Assembly: GCA_003024175.1 (NCBI GenBank)
Contig: MDYQ01000441.1
Span: forward strand, 62,001-126,000
Length of the DNA: 64,000 nucleotides
Origin: Planoprotostelium fungivorum
Taxonomy: Eukaryota > Evosea > Variosea > Cavosteliida > Cavosteliaceae
Reading direction: 5' to 3'
The notes under the pieces are model-generated. The model was not told the origin of the DNA. It saw only the letters and a list, made by a program, of their open reading frames with translations, and did no database searches. The position numbers and the translations under genes are program-made. Positions 23,011-33,979 of the stretch are shown here, one piece after another. Each line of letters begins with the position of its first letter. Position 1 is the stretch's first letter.

Positions 23011-24973
23011 TTATTCGTCTTCCTGTTGAATGTCCTCCGAAATATTGGGTCTGATGATGTTGAGACTGTCCTCCGCCGTACTCATGATCACATCGGGGAT
23101 CTGTTTGTGCCAGTGCAGCTCTTTGATGTCCTTCTGTCCTTGATGGACAAAGAGGAGCTGCGGTGGATATTCTGCCTCTCCGTCTTTGATGGTCTCCGTC
23201 TCTGTGTCTCTCTCCACAGAAAGATCCCAGATGGTGAGCTGGTCATCTGCACCGGCGACGGCGATGACGGAGTCATCGTTGGGGTCCCACTCGATAGAGG
23301 TGATTTGGTCCTTGTGCCACTTGTAGTGACCGATGGACTCGCAGGATTGTCCGCTAAAGAAGATGAGTCATCTCATGAGAATAAAATAGAATAAAATGAT
23401 TTTTGTGTGAGATGTTTGATGAGACGACATGAGATGAAGCTCACCTCTTAAGAGATCGAAGATCCCAAACCTTAAAGATTCCTGCGTCATCACCGGAAGC
23501 CAACAGGTATGGCACCGATCTGCATCGGATGAGAACACCTCTCTCGATCATCTTCACCTGTTCCACGATATAACGTTGACATCTCTGTCTGCGGCAAAGA
23601 AAGACCTGGCTGGCTGCTTGTTCTGTCTCGTATCCCAGATCTTGATGGTCTTATCAGATGAGCACGATGAGAAGACGGTGGCTTCTGTGGGGGACCAGTG
23701 GAGGTCTTCGACTGATTTTGTGTGGCCAGAGAAAGGTGTTGCGCTCTCGACAAACTGGCCTCCCTCTCTCATCTCGGTGAGGTAGATGAACTTTTTCAAG
23801 TCACCAGAGAGGAGTCTTCCGGCCGTGTGGGGAGACCAAGAGAGAGCGAAACCTTCTTCGCTGTGGCTCTTGATGACCTAAAGAAGAGATGAGAAGATGT
23901 GATGTGATGTGATATGATGATATGATGTGATGTGATATGATGATGTGATGTGATGTGATGTGATGTAATGTAATGTGGTGCATCATCGAGAGGAGAAGAA
24001 AAGGGGGAGAGAAAGAGAAAGATGGGAGTGAATTTACCTTGACGAGATGATCGGCCGTCTTTGTCTTGCCGAAAGACTTGTTATCGAGCGAATCGATGAA
24101 GTGAGACAGATCCCAGATTCTGACGGAACCGTCTTCAGACCACGTAGAGACATAGTGAGGTGCTTGCGGCATCACCTTTCTCACGTCAATCCATGAACAC
24201 AATGCATCATATCGCGATCGTGATGTCGATCGACCTCCTCACCTTCAGACGGTTAACGGAGCCGGGGTGGCTGAGAGTGCGGTGGTCCATCTCTGCCTCA
24301 TCGTCCATGTCTTCATCGTCTTCGTTCTCGTATTCTGGATCATCATCGTATTTCGTGCGATGCAGTTGTGTGGCTTTCGCGATGAGGAGCTTGTTGGTGG
24401 TGAAGTGATCGGCTTGTGTTCCTCCCACAAAGTAGACGGTGTGTGGGTACTGTTCGAGTTGAGATGGAGACGAGAAGATGATGAACTCACTGTGCCACGG
24501 TTCTCTCCGAGAGTATCTGGAAAGATGTCGAAGGACAGGCACGGCCATTCCATCGTAAGTTGATGGAACATATCGTAAGCGGAAGAGTCGTAATCTAATA
24601 CTTCTCCTTCTTCCATGGCTTCTCCCTTGTAGACCTCTTTGAATTGGACCTTCTATGGGGGTTGAGTGATGATGATCGATTGCGATGGAATCACCTTCTC
24701 GGATGACTCTTCTTCTTCTTCATCCTCTACCATTGCCTCTTCTTCTTTGCCAGAATCATCCTCATCGACTTCATCTCCCCCCTCCATGTTGAGCTGCTCA
24801 GCTCTCTTCAGAAGCTCCAAATCTTCTTCATCATATTCGTCCTCGTACAAATCATCAGGAATGGCCTCATTTTCGCTGTTGTCATCATTCTCTATCGGTT
24901 CGGTAGTTTCTTCCTTCTTGCTCTTCTTGTCTAACGCAGCGTTGCTGTCCGATCTATCTCTCTTTCCCTTCAT
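23011..24973 (-). CDS. GRWD1: Glutamate-rich WD-repeat protein 1 (GRWD1/Rrb1) orthologue
   Basis: About seven exons from ATG 24973 to TAA 23011. The N-terminus is highly acidic (DLYEDEYDEEDLELLKRAEQ and runs of Glu). Next is the family's CAF1C-like block, DYDSSAYDMFHQLTMEWPCL and SFDIFPDTLGENR, then WD40 blades: STWSEDGSVRIWDLS, FALSWSPHTAGRLLSGD, VEDLHWSPTEATVFSSCSSD, LLASGDDAGIFKVWDLR and SIEWDPNDDSVIAVAGADDQ. In yeast and human this protein is the chaperone of ribosomal protein L3 and works in 60S ribosome assembly in the nucleolus. It shares a 121-bp divergent promoter with NAA20. One intron contains an ATGATGTGATGTG simple repeat (about 23895-23980). Confidence 0.9.
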
Positions 24974-25094
24974 GATGTGTGTTCAGATCGATGTGAAGGC
25001 GATCGCAAAATTCTCGTTTATCCCAACTTTTTCTTTTTACGTATGACCATCTACAATGCAGACATCAGGCACAGACGATCAGACATCGCACACC

Positions 25095-25948
25095 ATGACC
25101 ACCCTCCGACGCTTTACTTGCGACGATCTCTTTCGCATATCGAACATCAACCTCGATAAGTTGACAGAAACGGTGAGAAGTCCATATCGACCGATGATAT
25201 CGAGATCATCTGGCTGATGTGACGCAGTATAACTTGGGATTCTATCTCCAGTATATGTCGAAATGGCCCGACTATTATACCGTGGCGGAAGATCCGAATG
25301 GAACACTGATGGGATACAGTGAGAGAGACCATCCTCCATCTCCTCCATCTGAAGAGGTCTTCAGTCATGGGGAAGGCAGAGGGTCTCAATGAGAACTGGC
25401 ACGGACATGTTACGGCTCTCACCGTTGCACCCGAATACCGAAAGATCGGCTTGGCAGGGAAGTTCATGGGCATCCTGGAACAAGTGTCTGAGAAGATGTG
25501 AGTCGTTGGATCCATCTTCCATATCACCCTCCATCGATGTCATCACGGACAGAGACTCGTTTAGAGAAGAAGAAAAGCCGTTCTGAATATAGACGATATC
25601 CCTCTCTTCATCTCTCCTCGTCATGATGGAGATAGACTTGGGCTGTCTCCTGTCTCTCTTAAACTGAAACGAAGTTGACAGCTACGACGGATATTTTGTG
25701 GACCTCTATGTGAGAAAGTCCAACAATGTCGCCATCAGCATGTACAAGAAGTTTGGCTACACCATCTATAGACAAGTCATCGGCTACTATTCAGAGGGAG
25801 AGGATGCATACGGTGAGGAGTCCTCTCCATCTCGTCCCATGCACCGTCTGATCTCGACACAGACATGCGAAAAGCTCTGCCCAGAGACGTCCATAAGAAG
25901 TCCATCATACCACTGCCTCATCCAGTCTATCCATCTGAGCTCGACTGA
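25095..25948 (+). CDS. NAA20: N-alpha-acetyltransferase NatB catalytic subunit (NAA20)
   Basis: Five exons from ATG 25095 to TGA 25948. The protein starts MTTLRRFTCDDLFRISNINL, almost the same as human NAA20, followed by YLQYMSKWPDYYTVAEDP, MGYIMGKAEG, HGHVTALTVAPEYRKIGLAG (acetyl-CoA binding R/QxxGxA), VDLYVRKSNNVAISMYKKFG, and DMRKALPRDVHKKSIIPLPH at the C-terminus. With NAA25 it acetylates nascent proteins starting Met-Asp, Met-Glu, Met-Asn or Met-Gln at the ribosome. Length of about 175 residues is normal. A polyadenylation signal AATAAA lies at 25954. Confidence 0.95.
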
Positions 25949-26089
25949 TGATGAATAAAACTTTGCAAGGTTTGTTGTTTTTGAATGCGGGTCATTTTGT
26001 GTGGTGACAGACAGACAGACAGCACACAGGGACTCGATGTCCTCTACAAGTAAGACCACAAGCGACCCAGTTCGCTTCTCAACGGAGCT

Positions 26090-29085
26090 ATGGGTGAGTT
26101 TAGAGATGGAAAATGCAGATTGAATCGGCACGGCCATCTTTTACATTTTCGTACATGATTCGTCGTGCAGAGGTTGACGGGGTTCAGGATGGGTTTGATG
26201 CTCTATGTAGACAGACAGCCGAAGACATCAACTTCTTAAGGGAGGTATTCAAGTTTGTCAAGAAGAGACAGCTCATCGAAGAGGAATATGCGGATAAGAT
26301 GTCTAAACTGAACAGTAAGAATCCAGATGTTCAACCATTGGGGTAAGAGGACAAAATGTTTTTCCGATGTCGATGATGTCGATGGACGTACGATGTAATG
26401 TCTATCAGGACTCTTTCCAAGACGTGGACTGGAATCACCAATCACCTCGGGTCGATGACTGACATCCATAACTCTGCCGCCATCCAAATGACAGAGAAGG
26501 TAGCCGATGCCTTAGCGGCTCTCATCAAAGACACCGAGATGCGCAGGAAACAGGTGAGAGACTCCAACTCTTACATTCTGAAATCACATCAGGTAGTCGA
26601 TAGAGGAACCGAGTTGAACGGAGAATACAAGACGAACGTCGAATACCTAAAGAAGGTGGCCCGCTCGATATCATCCGATACTAAAAGTCATACAGTGCAA
26701 GGCCGCATACGATAAGGCCATGCGTGAAGCAGCCGCCGTCGCTCAACAGATAGAAACCATGAAACAAGAAGCCATGCCCAATCGAACGGCCATTGCAAAG
26801 GTGAAGACATTTCGATCATCCATCGGTCCATCCACATCACGTCATGTCGATCGATCTCACGATGCATCATCACGCTCACAGACCTTCAGAACGAGAAAGA
26901 ACTGCAGAGTAAGAACGAGTTCGCCTCACAACTAGAGGACGTCTACCGCAGAAGAATCACCTTCACAAACTACTGGATGGACATCTACTACAACGAAAAG
27001 ATGCCAGCCATCATGAAGGTGATGGTCGTCTCATCATCACCCCCACACTGACCTCTTTAAGGATTTCGAACGTCTCGAGACGGTCATGATGCAGATGTTC
27101 AAAGCTTATCTGAAGAGATACGCGAACGTCGTTCAAGACATGCAGTCACCCACCGATATCGCCATTAAGACATTGGCCGAGTCGATCGATCAGATCGATG
27201 CATCGATCAACATCGATATCATCTGCAGGCAGAACAAAACGAAGGCAGAGAGGCCTCCTCTGTGCGAATTTGAACCTTACGTGGTGAGTATATATTCTCT
27301 TCGTATCTATTTTATTGTCTTTTATTCTTGTCTATCTCTCTATTTCTCTTTATTTCATGTGAAGTGATTTCTGTTTTATTTGAACTGAAACATTTCTAAC
27401 TCTTCCTTCTATCGTCTTCAAACATTTCCATGCTTCTATTCGTCTCATTTTATTCTATTTTAATCTTTTTTCCCAGGTACAGAGTGCCGCACCACAGAGA
27501 TCTAAGCTGAACCCCAAGGGACTGTTCGATGCATTCACCATGAGAGGAGGACGCGAGCAGGAGGTGGTTTTATTTCTTTTATTTGGGACGACGTTTTTCC
27601 CGCCAAAAGATTGACCTCACCGCAGCACCCGGCCAGCCGACCGGCACCTTACGCCACCGAAGTGAAACCTCCGGGTCCCAATTCCGTTTTTGGAGTTCCA
27701 CTGGAGAAGCTGATGGACAGACAGAAGGATAGATATCCAGAGCTACAGATTCCAAAGGTCAAGAGCTCATCCATCTCATCATGATGATCATCTCATCCGT
27801 GTCGAGCATCACATCATCACATATTCAATCATCACGATCCACATCATCGTGATCATCGATCGTTGATGATGATCATCGCGTGATGATTACATTACCATCG
27901 TCTCATCATCGTGTCTTCACGACATCACGTCGCTATCATTGAGACGTCTCTGACGATATCTCAGGTCTTACTCGACCTGTCAGAGTCCGTACTCAAATCG
28001 GGAGGCTGCTGGACGGAAGGAATTTTCCGGTAAATTTCTCTTCCCCTCCTTCTCTCTCTGACTCTATCTAGTGTTCCAGCTGCAGCGAGAGAAGTGCAGA
28101 ACTACAAGAACGAATTAGATGATACCTACGATGCAGCTGTGCAACCGACTAACGTCCACGTCATCGCTGCTGCTCTCAAACTTTGGCTGAGAGAAGTACC
28201 AGAGATCATTCCAGACCGTCTATAATATCCTTTTATTTTATTTCTAGAAGGGAAATGATTTTAATCTGTTTTATTTCTCCTTGACGATGCCACTGAGATC
28301 TGCACGGAGACACCACAGCAAGGATACGAAGTCGTGAAGACCCTTCCATCGGTCAATTATAAGGTTTTATTTCATTTTATTTCGAATCTTTGGGACGGAA
28401 ATTGAGACCCCCGCAGGTGGTGGAGCGAGTCATCCACATGCTTCAAGAGATGAGCAAGCAGGAATATGTGGAGACTACTATGATGGATCAGAGTAATCTG
28501 GCCATGGTCTTTGCACCTGCCTTCTTAAAATGCCCACACACAGACTACTCCAAGGTTCACCATCATCCATCACATCTCATGTTCCATCACATCACATCAT
28601 CACATGTTCCATCACACCACATCATCACACGTTCCATCACGTCACATCATCTAACGTCTGACACCCTCTTCAGGCCATGACCGCCGCAGACAAAGAAAAG
28701 GCATTCATCGTCTATCTCATGGACAACATACCCAGCCGCGTCTTTGAATTCAGCGGTTTCTCTGGCATCCGAAACAGCCGCAGGGCCGTCCCAGCCATAC
28801 CCTCTAAAGAGGGCGCTCCATCGCCGTCCATCGCCTTGAGCCCTTCAGAGAAGGCACTGGCGAGTAGTAGACCTCTACCAACACTTCCTCTCTCTTCATC
28901 AATCGATGAGGTGATATAGAAGGTGCAGATGTCTAGATCGGTTTCTGATGGAATCACAGATGCCGACGTCAAATGCAACTCCCACGACATCTCCTCCCGT
29001 CCCGGCCGCGAGTGCAGCGAGACCTGGACCTCCTCAGGCACCGAGGAGGATCGAGATCGGCACGTTAAGAAGGGAGGTCCAGTGA
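26090..29085 (+). CDS. F-BAR and RhoGAP domain protein
   Basis: About a dozen exons. The start is inferred at ATG 26090, where a four-base first exon (ATGG) joins to EVDGVQDGFDALCRQ; an ATG at 26155 is the alternative. The N-terminal half is an F-BAR domain (FVKKRQLIEEEYADKMSKL, TLSKTWTGITNHLG, YRRRITFTNYWMDIYYNEKM) that should bind and curve membranes. A basic and proline-rich linker leads to a RhoGAP domain from about 27.65 kb: FGVPLEKLMDRQ, GGCWTEGIFRVPA with the Arg finger, PTNVHVIAAALKLWLREVPE, TMMDQSNLAMVFAPAFLKCP. The tail is proline-rich (PTTSPPVPAASAARPGPPQA) and ends at TGA 29085. It would switch off Rho/Rac GTPases at curved membranes, as in amoeboid movement or uptake. Several introns hold the shared intronic blocks described in the findings. 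Confidence 0.85.
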
Positions 29086-29167
29086 TGGAATCATGATGCT
29101 GCTGTATTCATAGCTTGTTCTTCTTCGCCTGAGAATAAAGATCAGAAAAGATGAAAAGAATTCTTTT

Positions 29168-29308
29168 TCGATTTGGTTTTTCTGGTTGGTGTCCACCCAT
29201 TTGTTTGGATCACTAATTTTTTTGTCGTGCATTTTCCAGTAGTCGGGAGAGAAGTGATCCATTCTCAATGCACCATTTGACTACCAACCGGAAAAACCGA
29301 ATCAATTG
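29168..29308. repeat. Terminal repeat of the element, left (MITE-like unit)
   Basis: Reads as the reverse complement of the MITE at 8982-9121, with its own small inverted repeats at both ends. Confidence 0.8.
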
Positions 29309-29819
29309 TCACGACGCGCTCTTTTTGCCCACACAGTGGCGACAAACTACGACAGACTGTGAGGTGCTTGAAGAGAAGATCGTCTCGCATGGAGACCTGA
29401 GCCTATTCAGGAGACGAGCCCCAGGCGCACCAAACGACGACATCTGGCAGTAGCACAGACAGGAGCAGAAAGAGAACGGAGCAGTAACGATCAACGATGA
29501 CATCTATCTGCGATACAAATTCAGGACGTCACAGATGTCTTCTCTCTTGTCTGCACAGTACAAGGTCCACGTGTGGTCCAAATTCGAGTGTGCATCCTTC
29601 AAGGTCTCCATGTCATCCCAGGTAGAAGCTCTCCATGGAACCCTCCCGAAGGCGATTGCAACGAGAGAATAGAATAGGGAAGTCGTCCTCAGGTGTAATC
29701 GTAGTGGGTGTCCCTGTTCTTAACGCGCGGTGTACTCTTGCGGAGCAGTAGGGTAGGGTAGTTGTGAGGCGCTCGGGTGCGATCTCGGTCTTTCCATCGG
29801 ATCACGTCTCCCAATCAAT

Positions 29820-31268
29820 CAACACGGCGTGGTTTCGAGCAGTTCTGATGTTACTAGGTGAGATGTCGCCGTGGACGACGCCGAGACTGTTTGCACTCTG
29901 GATCTGCCGGTGGAGTTCCGCCGCCCACCCGCCCAACCATTCTGCCGGTGAATTTGTTTGCCATCTTGAGCGGATCAAAATTCCGAGCGGCAGCGATCGG
30001 AAGTTCTCCCAGGGGCCGCTTGCGAGAAGTTACACCCCGCCGGCAAGCTGTAGTTTCCGTAGGGCTTCGATCTCTCTCTGGTAGTTGCCGAGGCGTTCGT
30101 TCGAGAAGAGTTTGACGACAAAGTCTTCACCGTCGTTGTTGTTACCCGCCGAGATGATGTGCGACTGGCTGCCGACTCCCTCTCTGAGGATCTGAATGGT
30201 GCACTCTATCTGGGACTTTTTGCCATCGTGAATCGCGTCCCCGTTGCTGCTCGTTGTAGATCTTGATTCCCGGTACTTTGGAACAGAGGTGGCGGTCGTC
30301 CGAGCTTGTCAGAACCCGAACGAAAGAGGTTGATGAGTGCCTTCCCTCCCTCCGCCCAGCCGCCCGCTGCATCGAGCATGGTCATCGGCTTTGTTCTCCA
30401 AAAAATGACGTTGTCATCTGTCTTCTCTGCACGGCAGATGATGACGTGCCTTGTGTCAGCCAGGAATCCGAACGTCTTCCGTCTCCGCGGTTGGTTATTG
30501 AATATGGCTTGAAGTCGAGTGACGAGCTGACACAGTCCCTTGGTGGTCTTCTTGCCGTCCAGTTCGTTCTTGAATTCGCCGGTCACTTCATGGTCGCACC
30601 ACCTGGTTGATCGCCCCTCAGATTCGGTGACGGTAACATCTGGGAGCTGGACGGGTTCTGAAGGATAGCCATTTTGATGGGTGTCGTGGGCTTGGAGCGA
30701 TTCGGGTAGGATTCCGGCAGTCAGGGCGAAGAGAGATGCTTGTATTTTGGGGAACTCCGGCGTATCGGGTGATAGCTGCTTGAACTTGTCGGGACGAGGA
30801 ACTGAATTGGAGCAGGTTGGAATGTCGCCGAGAACCTTGTCCGAATCCACCGCTCCCTCGGGGAATGCATTCGAAACGACGTAAGCTGCAGAAATTCCGG
30901 TCAAATTGCTGGACTGCAGCTGAATTTGAAGTATCCGAAGCTGACGTGCGAGGGATTCCACTTGAGTTTTGAGCGCAGCATGTGCTTCTATCAGTGAAAC
31001 CAAAGATAGGTCGGCGGTCACGATTGGAATCGCTTTGCAAACACTGCGTGAGAACTCGAGAAATCTACTCATCGGCTGGGGCGCCTTGGTTGGGATGTTG
31101 TACAGGCCCCTTTGCCTTCACGGCATCGATAAACTCCTCATCAGATAATGTGAGCCAGAAGTCTAACTCTCCTTCTTGAGTAGCCGTATTATATATCCAT
31201 GTACCAGTGGCTGTCTTCGCCGGTCCGCTGACTTGTGTTATTAGACGTCGAACATCAGCGGCGTCCAC
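29820..31268 (-). CDS. FunK1-like protein kinase carried by the element, integrity unclear
   Basis: Read on the minus strand. The 5' part encodes FWLTLSDEEFIDAVKAKGP. The middle contains LPDVTVTES, HEVTGEFKN, AIFNNQPRRRKTFGFLADTR and VIFWRTKPM, the pattern of the fungal-type FunK1 kinase family, also seen on Crinkler-type effector proteins. The 3' part keeps kinase landmarks: GSQSHIISAG, FVVKLFSNE with the ATP-binding Lys, and VVHGDISPSNI followed by VLIDW in place of the usual HRD/DFG motifs. The parts do not lie in one frame; short introns may account for some of this, and I cannot say whether the gene is whole. It has no transposase features. It is probably cargo of the inverted-repeat element. 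Confidence 0.5.
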
Positions 31269-31625
31269 TCAAATAAGAGTCGTCTCGAGGGCGAGGAATG
31301 GCCATTTCAAATATAGAGGGTAAAGATGGGTCCTACAATCAAAAAGAAAGAGGGAGTTACATCCCAGTTTCACAATAACGAAAAGAACTGACCAGTGTCT
31401 TTAGAGCGTGATCGAGTCTAGTTCGATGATCGGACAGCTGATCACCTGTATGTCCCACGTGATCTAAACCCAGATCATGTTGTCTTCGCGTTTCGCTCAG
31501 CGAAGAAAACTCGCTCCTGCGAATGCGAATATGAACAATCACACCGCGTCCTCCCAATGGCTGCGTCTGAACAATTTAATTAAACAGTTGTAGCACCTGA
31601 TCGTGGCAAAAAGAGCGCGTCGTGG

Positions 31626-31750
31626 CAATTGATTCGGTTTTTTCGGTTGGTAGTCAAATGGTGCATTGAGAATGGATCACTTCTCTCCCGACTACTGGAA
31701 TTCCATTCATTTATGCACGACAAAAAAATTAGTGCAGAAAAACCAAATCA
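31626..31750. repeat. Terminal repeat of the element, right (MITE-like unit)
   Basis: Same orientation as the MITE at 8982-9121, with a small internal insertion and a shortened outer end. Confidence 0.8.
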
Positions 31751-31827
31751 CCTCCCGAAAAATCGAAACAGAATGATATCCAATCATTTCTGGAACGTTC
31801 GCGTCCGCACAACACAAGAACATCGAG

Positions 31828-33595
31828 ATGGGAGATCGGCTCAGATGGTGTCTGCTGGCGCTGGCTGTGACGATTCAGTGTGTCAGCGGTCTGTGTGGAG
31901 GTTATGCCACATGTGATCAAGAGAAGCAAAATGGTGACGGCCGATGGAATGGACAGATAGACTGATCGAAACGCAGTGGCAATTGGTACTGTCGCTTCTG
32001 ACTATTTTACCATCGATAGACCTCAATTGGCAAGTGCCCTTGAGTTTCATATCGAGGTGATTTTTGTCGATGTAAGATGCAATGGCTGACAGACATCAGG
32101 TCATTGGAAACTACACGCTGGTACAGCCACCTGTTGAAGGTCATGTCTATAACAGTGAAAACCTTTTGGAAGAACAGCTCGGTTCAGACGTCCCCAGGAC
32201 AGTCGTGAGCCTCGAATGGAAAGGTAAATCACCTTATATCACCTCCCAGTTCCATCTTCACATTGTCCGCACGTCTCATTTTCCTTCAGGTAACGTGGGT
32301 ACTGCCACAGTCCACTTTTCTTCTTTCGCTGCTCCACAGTTCGCTCGGGCCATCTTTCGATCCAAGCCAGGCGCAGCCGTCATCGCATTGAAAACCAGGA
32401 TCTCTTACGTACCAGACAACCCAAGTGAGGCCGCCATAGACATCTTCTCGCCCATCACTCACCATCATCCTCTAAGGTTTCTGGCGTGCCACCGGTATCA
32501 TCATCGGAGTCATCATGTTGGCCAGTCTTCCCTTTCTCGTCATATTGGCTTCCTTCTATTTAGACAGCAGTCGCTTCACATGGGTGATGATTGCATTTCC
32601 ATCATCTGATCTCATCTGATTGTGATGTGTAGGAGAGAATTGGACCGAATCAATATCCATACTTTCCCCCCAGACCCGTCGAGTTCCTCTTAAAATACAA
32701 AAAGGGTTACCGATTAGAGAGCATGTGGATGCAGGTGACACGTCCATCACCCTCCATCTCTCACTAAACTCTCTTCAGCCCATCCATGGATTCCGAATCT
32801 ATCACCTCAACCATCATGACATCCTCTGGATCTGGTTCCCAGATGATGATGAACCTCTTAATCGCAGGCGTCGCACCCTCGTGACTCTATTCACCGTCTG
32901 GTTCGTCTTCCTCTTTCAATTCTACTGGAACGACTTCCTCTCTGCATGGGCCGACGACATCATCGACGAGACCGCCGTTGTCTCTCCCAAGAGTGGTGCC
33001 GCCGGAGGTGCCTTTCTGGCCTTCCTCTTACGCTTCTTCATGGCCGATATCGTCGCAGTCTTAGCCAGGTGAAACATGGACATGATGCATCATGTGATCT
33101 GTAGACCCGTCCATCTGACACGCGAATAGATTCTTTGGAAGGAAGTTGTTCTCTAATCTGCACACGAACCCAACGAAGATGTTGTGCGCGGGCTCAGACA
33201 ATCCAAACAAGACAAAAGCGGGTGCGACATGTTCACATCGTCTCATCTCAACCTCCATCCAATGATGACACGATGAAACAGGAGTCGTCATCAATTGGGC
33301 CGCCATCGCCCTCCTTCTCGTCTCCTTCTTCTTACTCCTCGGTGATCTCATCTTCGTCGAGCGAAAGTTTACCTTCGGCTATGTCCTCGTATGGAGCTTC
33401 GTACCTTTCTTAGCCTCTCTCATATGGAGGACGGCGGCAGTGTCGTTGTTGTGGTCTTTTGTTCTCTATCGGCTCAAATGCACATTTGGTGCTGAAAATC
33501 CCACCGTGAACGTCAAGTCAGAACACGAAAAGTTATTCGACGGATCGAGAGGGTATGGATCTGTCGGTGACTTCAACGAGGGAGAGGAGGTATAG
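31828..33595 (+). CDS. Multipass membrane protein with signal peptide
   Basis: ATG 31828 opens a signal peptide (GDRLRWCLLALAVTIQCVSG), then a small extracellular domain of about 140 residues with NYTL and a VEFxxx-like beta pattern. Transmembrane segments follow at ATGIIIGVIMLASLPFLVIL, at TLFTVWFVFLFQFYW, at FLAFLLRFFMADIVAVLA, at NWAAIALLLVSFFLLLGD and at YVLVWSFVPFLASLIW, with possibly one more before YRLKCTF. Loops are Lys/Arg-rich (NRRRRT). It ends at TAG 33595 with a hydrophilic tail. About eight exons; the 40-60 nt introns join cleanly. The last membrane pairs loosely recall polycystin or TMEM-type proteins, but I do not recognise the family. Its promoter must lie within or next to the inverted-repeat element. 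Confidence 0.65.
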
Positions 33596-33979
33596 AATTG
33601 CTTTCTATTGCAATAAAGAGGATGAGAATATTGATTGTGAATAGGAATGGTGATCGCGTCATGTGATGTGGTTGGAATGTTTATGTCATGTCATGCATTT
33701 GTCGTAATCACAGCCTTTCAACAGCAGCTCTACCGCTCCTGCTCCTTGCCTTTCTGATGGTCTCATTGTCCTTTACTGATGGATCCACTCTGAGATCAGC
33801 CAAGAGGAACTCCACCACACTTGTAAAGCTGCGAATAGTTTCTCGACGAAAAAGGAAGGCTCGATGATCAAACCGGCAACCGGGAAGTTTTTCAACATCT
33901 CTGGATGGACATTCTGTCTCCTGTAGATGTTTTCTGCTACGGTCGAATAATCATATCTGTGTCGTGCATTCGAGGCTTT
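33596..33979 (-). pseudogene. Ankyrin-repeat remnant downstream of the ankyrin gene
   Basis: Minus-strand translation near 33716-33840 gives VVEFLLADLRVDPSVKDNET, one diverged ankyrin unit of the same family as the intact gene just to its right. The rest of the gap shows nothing. Confidence 0.6.

Larger units (their letters stand above)
29168..31750. mobile_element. DNA element with long terminal inverted repeats, 2.6 kb
   Basis: Both ends carry the same sequence of about 140-165 bp in opposite orientation: 29168-29330 and 31605-31750. The outer part of each repeat is the MITE found alone at 8982-9121, and the inner part is shared CACGACGCGCTCTTTTTGCC. Between them lies a single kinase-like gene and no recognisable transposase, so it is either a non-autonomous element with cargo or an unknown type. 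It sits between the F-BAR/RhoGAP gene and a membrane-protein gene whose ATG is only 78 bp away. An alternative reading is two separate MITE insertions in inverted orientation; the shared inner 20 bp argues against this. Confidence 0.7.

Noticed and set aside
29168-31750. The inverted-repeat element considered as a Polinton or other virus-like element
   Set aside because: It is far too short and encodes no polymerase, integrase or capsid-like protein.
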